Source: Actinomycetes bacterium
GTDB taxonomy: Bacteria; Actinomycetota; Actinomycetes; Actinomycetales; Demequinaceae
NCBI GenBank assembly: GCA_023432235.1
Contig: JAEYUX010000182.1
Location: 1-22,616, forward strand
Direction of reading: 5' to 3'
DNA length: 22,616 nucleotides
Position numbers and translations under genes: made by a program. Under the pieces are notes generated by a model, which did not search any database, was not told the origin of the DNA, and saw nothing but the letters and a program-made list of their open reading frames with translations. Positions 21,709 through 22,616 of the stretch are shown here, piece after piece; the first letter of the stretch is position 1; each line of letters starts with the position of its first letter.

Positions 21709-22202
21709 ACGCCGGAGCACTCAAGCCGACGCCGGTGCCCTCGGCGTTCGAGATTCGCGAGGTCTTCCAGGGCTTGCTTGGCCGTGAGGTGACGTGGGAA
21801 GGCACGAGCCACCAAGTGGATCCGCTCGATGGAGCCGTGTGTGGGGTTTATGCCGACGACTTTGGAAACCTTGCCGCGCTCATTTTGGCGGACGTCCCGC
21901 TTGTCGCGTGGGCCGGCTCAGCGATCGCATTGCTGCCCCTTGCTGGTGCGGAGCAGTCGGTAGAGGAGAACCTTGTCACGCCCGCTCAGTTCGACAACTT
22001 CTCCGAGATCCTCAATGTTGCGGCGTCGATGTTCAACAAGCGCGATACACCCCACCTCAAGCTCCAAGAGGCCTTCGCTCCGCGTGAGACCTTGCCTGCG
22101 GAGGCTCAGAAGTGGGTGTTGTTCCCGGCGAGCCGCATCGACGGCACGCTTACCGTCCAGGGGTACGGCGAAGGCCGGATCTCAGTGGTGGTCGCCTACT
22201 AG
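21705..22202 (+). CDS. CheX/CheC-like protein, probable CheY-P phosphatase (second copy)
   Basis: The 165-residue product is less typical than the first CheX-like protein. It carries AQFDNFSEILNVAASMFNKR, with E101 and N104 in the E-x-x-N spacing of the phosphatase family. The preceding part (GAVCGVYADDFGNLAALILA then DVPLVAWAGSAIALLPLAG) has the strand-helix pattern that precedes the motif in its neighbour. The remainder, QKWVLFPASRIDGTLTVQGY then GEGRISVVVAY, looks like the closing beta strands. The usual proline after the motif is present in DTPHLKLQ. The start overlaps the second cheY stop. Function is inferred from the motif and the pairing; a structural relative without phosphatase activity is possible. 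It is the last gene of the operon. Confidence 0.65.
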   Translation: MNAGALKPTPVPSAFEIREVFQGLLGREVTWEGTSHQVDPLDGAVCGVYADDFGNLAALILADVPLVAWAGSAIALLPLAGAEQSVEENLVTPAQFDNFSEILNVAASMFNKRDTPHLKLQEAFAPRETLPAEAQKWVLFPASRIDGTLTVQGYGEGRISVVVAY

Positions 22203-22225
22203 GGATCGCCTCGGGAAGGCTCCCT
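22201..22225. terminator. Candidate bidirectional hairpin between convergent genes
   Basis: AGGGA (22201-22205) pairs with TCCCT (22221-22225), and inside it GCCT (22208-22211) pairs with AGGC (22217-22220) around CGGGA, with a two-base bulge. It overlaps both the last bases of the CheX-like gene and the stop codon of the opposite-strand gene. There is no strong T tract, so termination is only suggested by position. Confidence 0.4.
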
Positions 22226-22616
22226 ATTTGTGGGGCTGGAACTCCCAGTGCCATGGTTCGCGTGGCACGTTCTCGACAAACCCGTACGTCTTGGCGTTTT
22301 GACGCATCCATGCCTGGGCATTGGGATCGAGTGAGAGGTCGACGGCGAGTCCCCAACCGTGCTGGCTGGTGCCGGGCTTTGCTGCGAGGCCGCCTTGAGA
22401 GTAGAGGCCCTTCTCGTTGGCCACTGCCACTTGAGAGTCGTAGGAGCGATAGCCGTCGGTGATCCCGATCGTGACGCCCGCGGCCTTGGCATCGGCGAGA
22501 AGACGGTTGAGCTGTTCGGCCGCGGGTCCCCAGATGCGTTGGTTTGAGCCGTTGATGGGGCTGAGCTCGGACTCGGGAATCCGGCCGTTGCCGTATCCAG
22601 CGAGCGCGCGCGGCAC
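22224..22616 (-). CDS. M15-family (VanY-like) D-alanyl-D-alanine carboxypeptidase/peptidase, 3' part
   Basis: The gene runs leftwards and is cut by the window end, leaving about 130 residues of its C-terminal part. The zinc-peptidase motifs of the M15/VanY family are present: ITDGYRSYDSQVAVANE, SQHGWGLAVDLSLD with the first zinc-binding His and Asp, and EPWHWEFQPHK with the catalytic Glu and second zinc-binding His. Such enzymes trim the D-Ala-D-Ala ends of peptidoglycan stem peptides outside the membrane. A GTG at the very edge is in frame but is unlikely to be the real start, as the sequence before the domain (RALAGYGNGRIPESELSPIN) looks like a continuing linker. It is convergent with the chemotaxis operon and 21 bases from it. 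A link to flagella is not shown. Confidence 0.85.
   Translation of the reverse strand: MPRALAGYGNGRIPESELSPINGSNQRIWGPAAEQLNRLLADAKAAGVTIGITDGYRSYDSQVAVANEKGLYSQGGLAAKPGTSQHGWGLAVDLSLDPNAQAWMRQNAKTYGFVENVPREPWHWEFQPHK

Noticed and set aside
20932..21720. Long antisense frame opposite the first CheX-like gene and second cheY
   Set aside because: It mirrors codon bias of the + strand genes, has a His/Arg-rich composition, and no recognisable domain or ribosome binding site.

Overview
The window is a high-GC, tightly packed run of flagellar and chemotaxis genes, almost all on the + strand. The likely source is a motile Gram-positive actinobacterium (Actinomycetota; a Micrococcales relative such as the Cellulomonas or Demequina group is my guess). 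This rests on the base composition, frequent GTG starts, ATGA/GTGA overlaps between genes, a short FlgD, an FlbD/SwrD-type gene, a CsrA with a C-terminal tail, and CheX-type CheY-P phosphatases in place of CheZ. Species cannot be fixed from sequence reading alone.

Layout. Positions 1-1870 hold the tail of the hook-length control gene fliK, then the hook cap gene flgD and the hook gene flgE. A strong inverted repeat follows. Positions 2125-4677 hold flbD, motA, motB and fliL (stator and associated membrane proteins). Positions 4779-6415 hold the switch genes fliM and fliN. Positions 6418-12065 hold the type III export apparatus in the order fliO, fliP, fliQ, fliR, flhB, flhA. Overlapping the end of flhA is an FlhF-like gene whose GTPase motifs look destroyed. 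A csrA gene (13562-13822) separates the flagellar block from the chemotaxis block. Positions 13958-22202 hold cheA, cheW, one transmembrane chemoreceptor gene, cheB, cheR, and then two consecutive cheY-cheX pairs. On the - strand at the right edge lies the 3' part of an M15-family peptidase gene, convergent with the last cheX.

How the parts work together. FlgD and FlgE build the hook, and FliK ends hook growth. FliOPQR, FlhB and FlhA form the export gate. MotA/MotB drive rotation, with FliL at the stator. FliM/FliN form the switch that CheY-P must reach. CheA, coupled to the receptor by CheW, phosphorylates the CheY proteins and CheB; CheR and CheB set receptor methylation; the CheX-like proteins probably remove phosphate from CheY.

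The most interesting signal is a set of departures from textbook systems that fit together. FliM has no recognisable N-terminal CheY-P docking motif. FliN carries an N-terminal domain that resembles the two CheX proteins at the end of the window but lacks their catalytic Glu and Asn. CheA has no visible P2 domain, has a repeat-rich linker instead, and ends in two CheW-like domains. CheY and CheX are each present twice in translationally coupled pairs. Whether this is a lineage-specific way of passing the CheY signal to the motor, or already known in the clade, cannot be decided here. No transposons, CRISPR arrays, tRNA or rRNA genes were seen.
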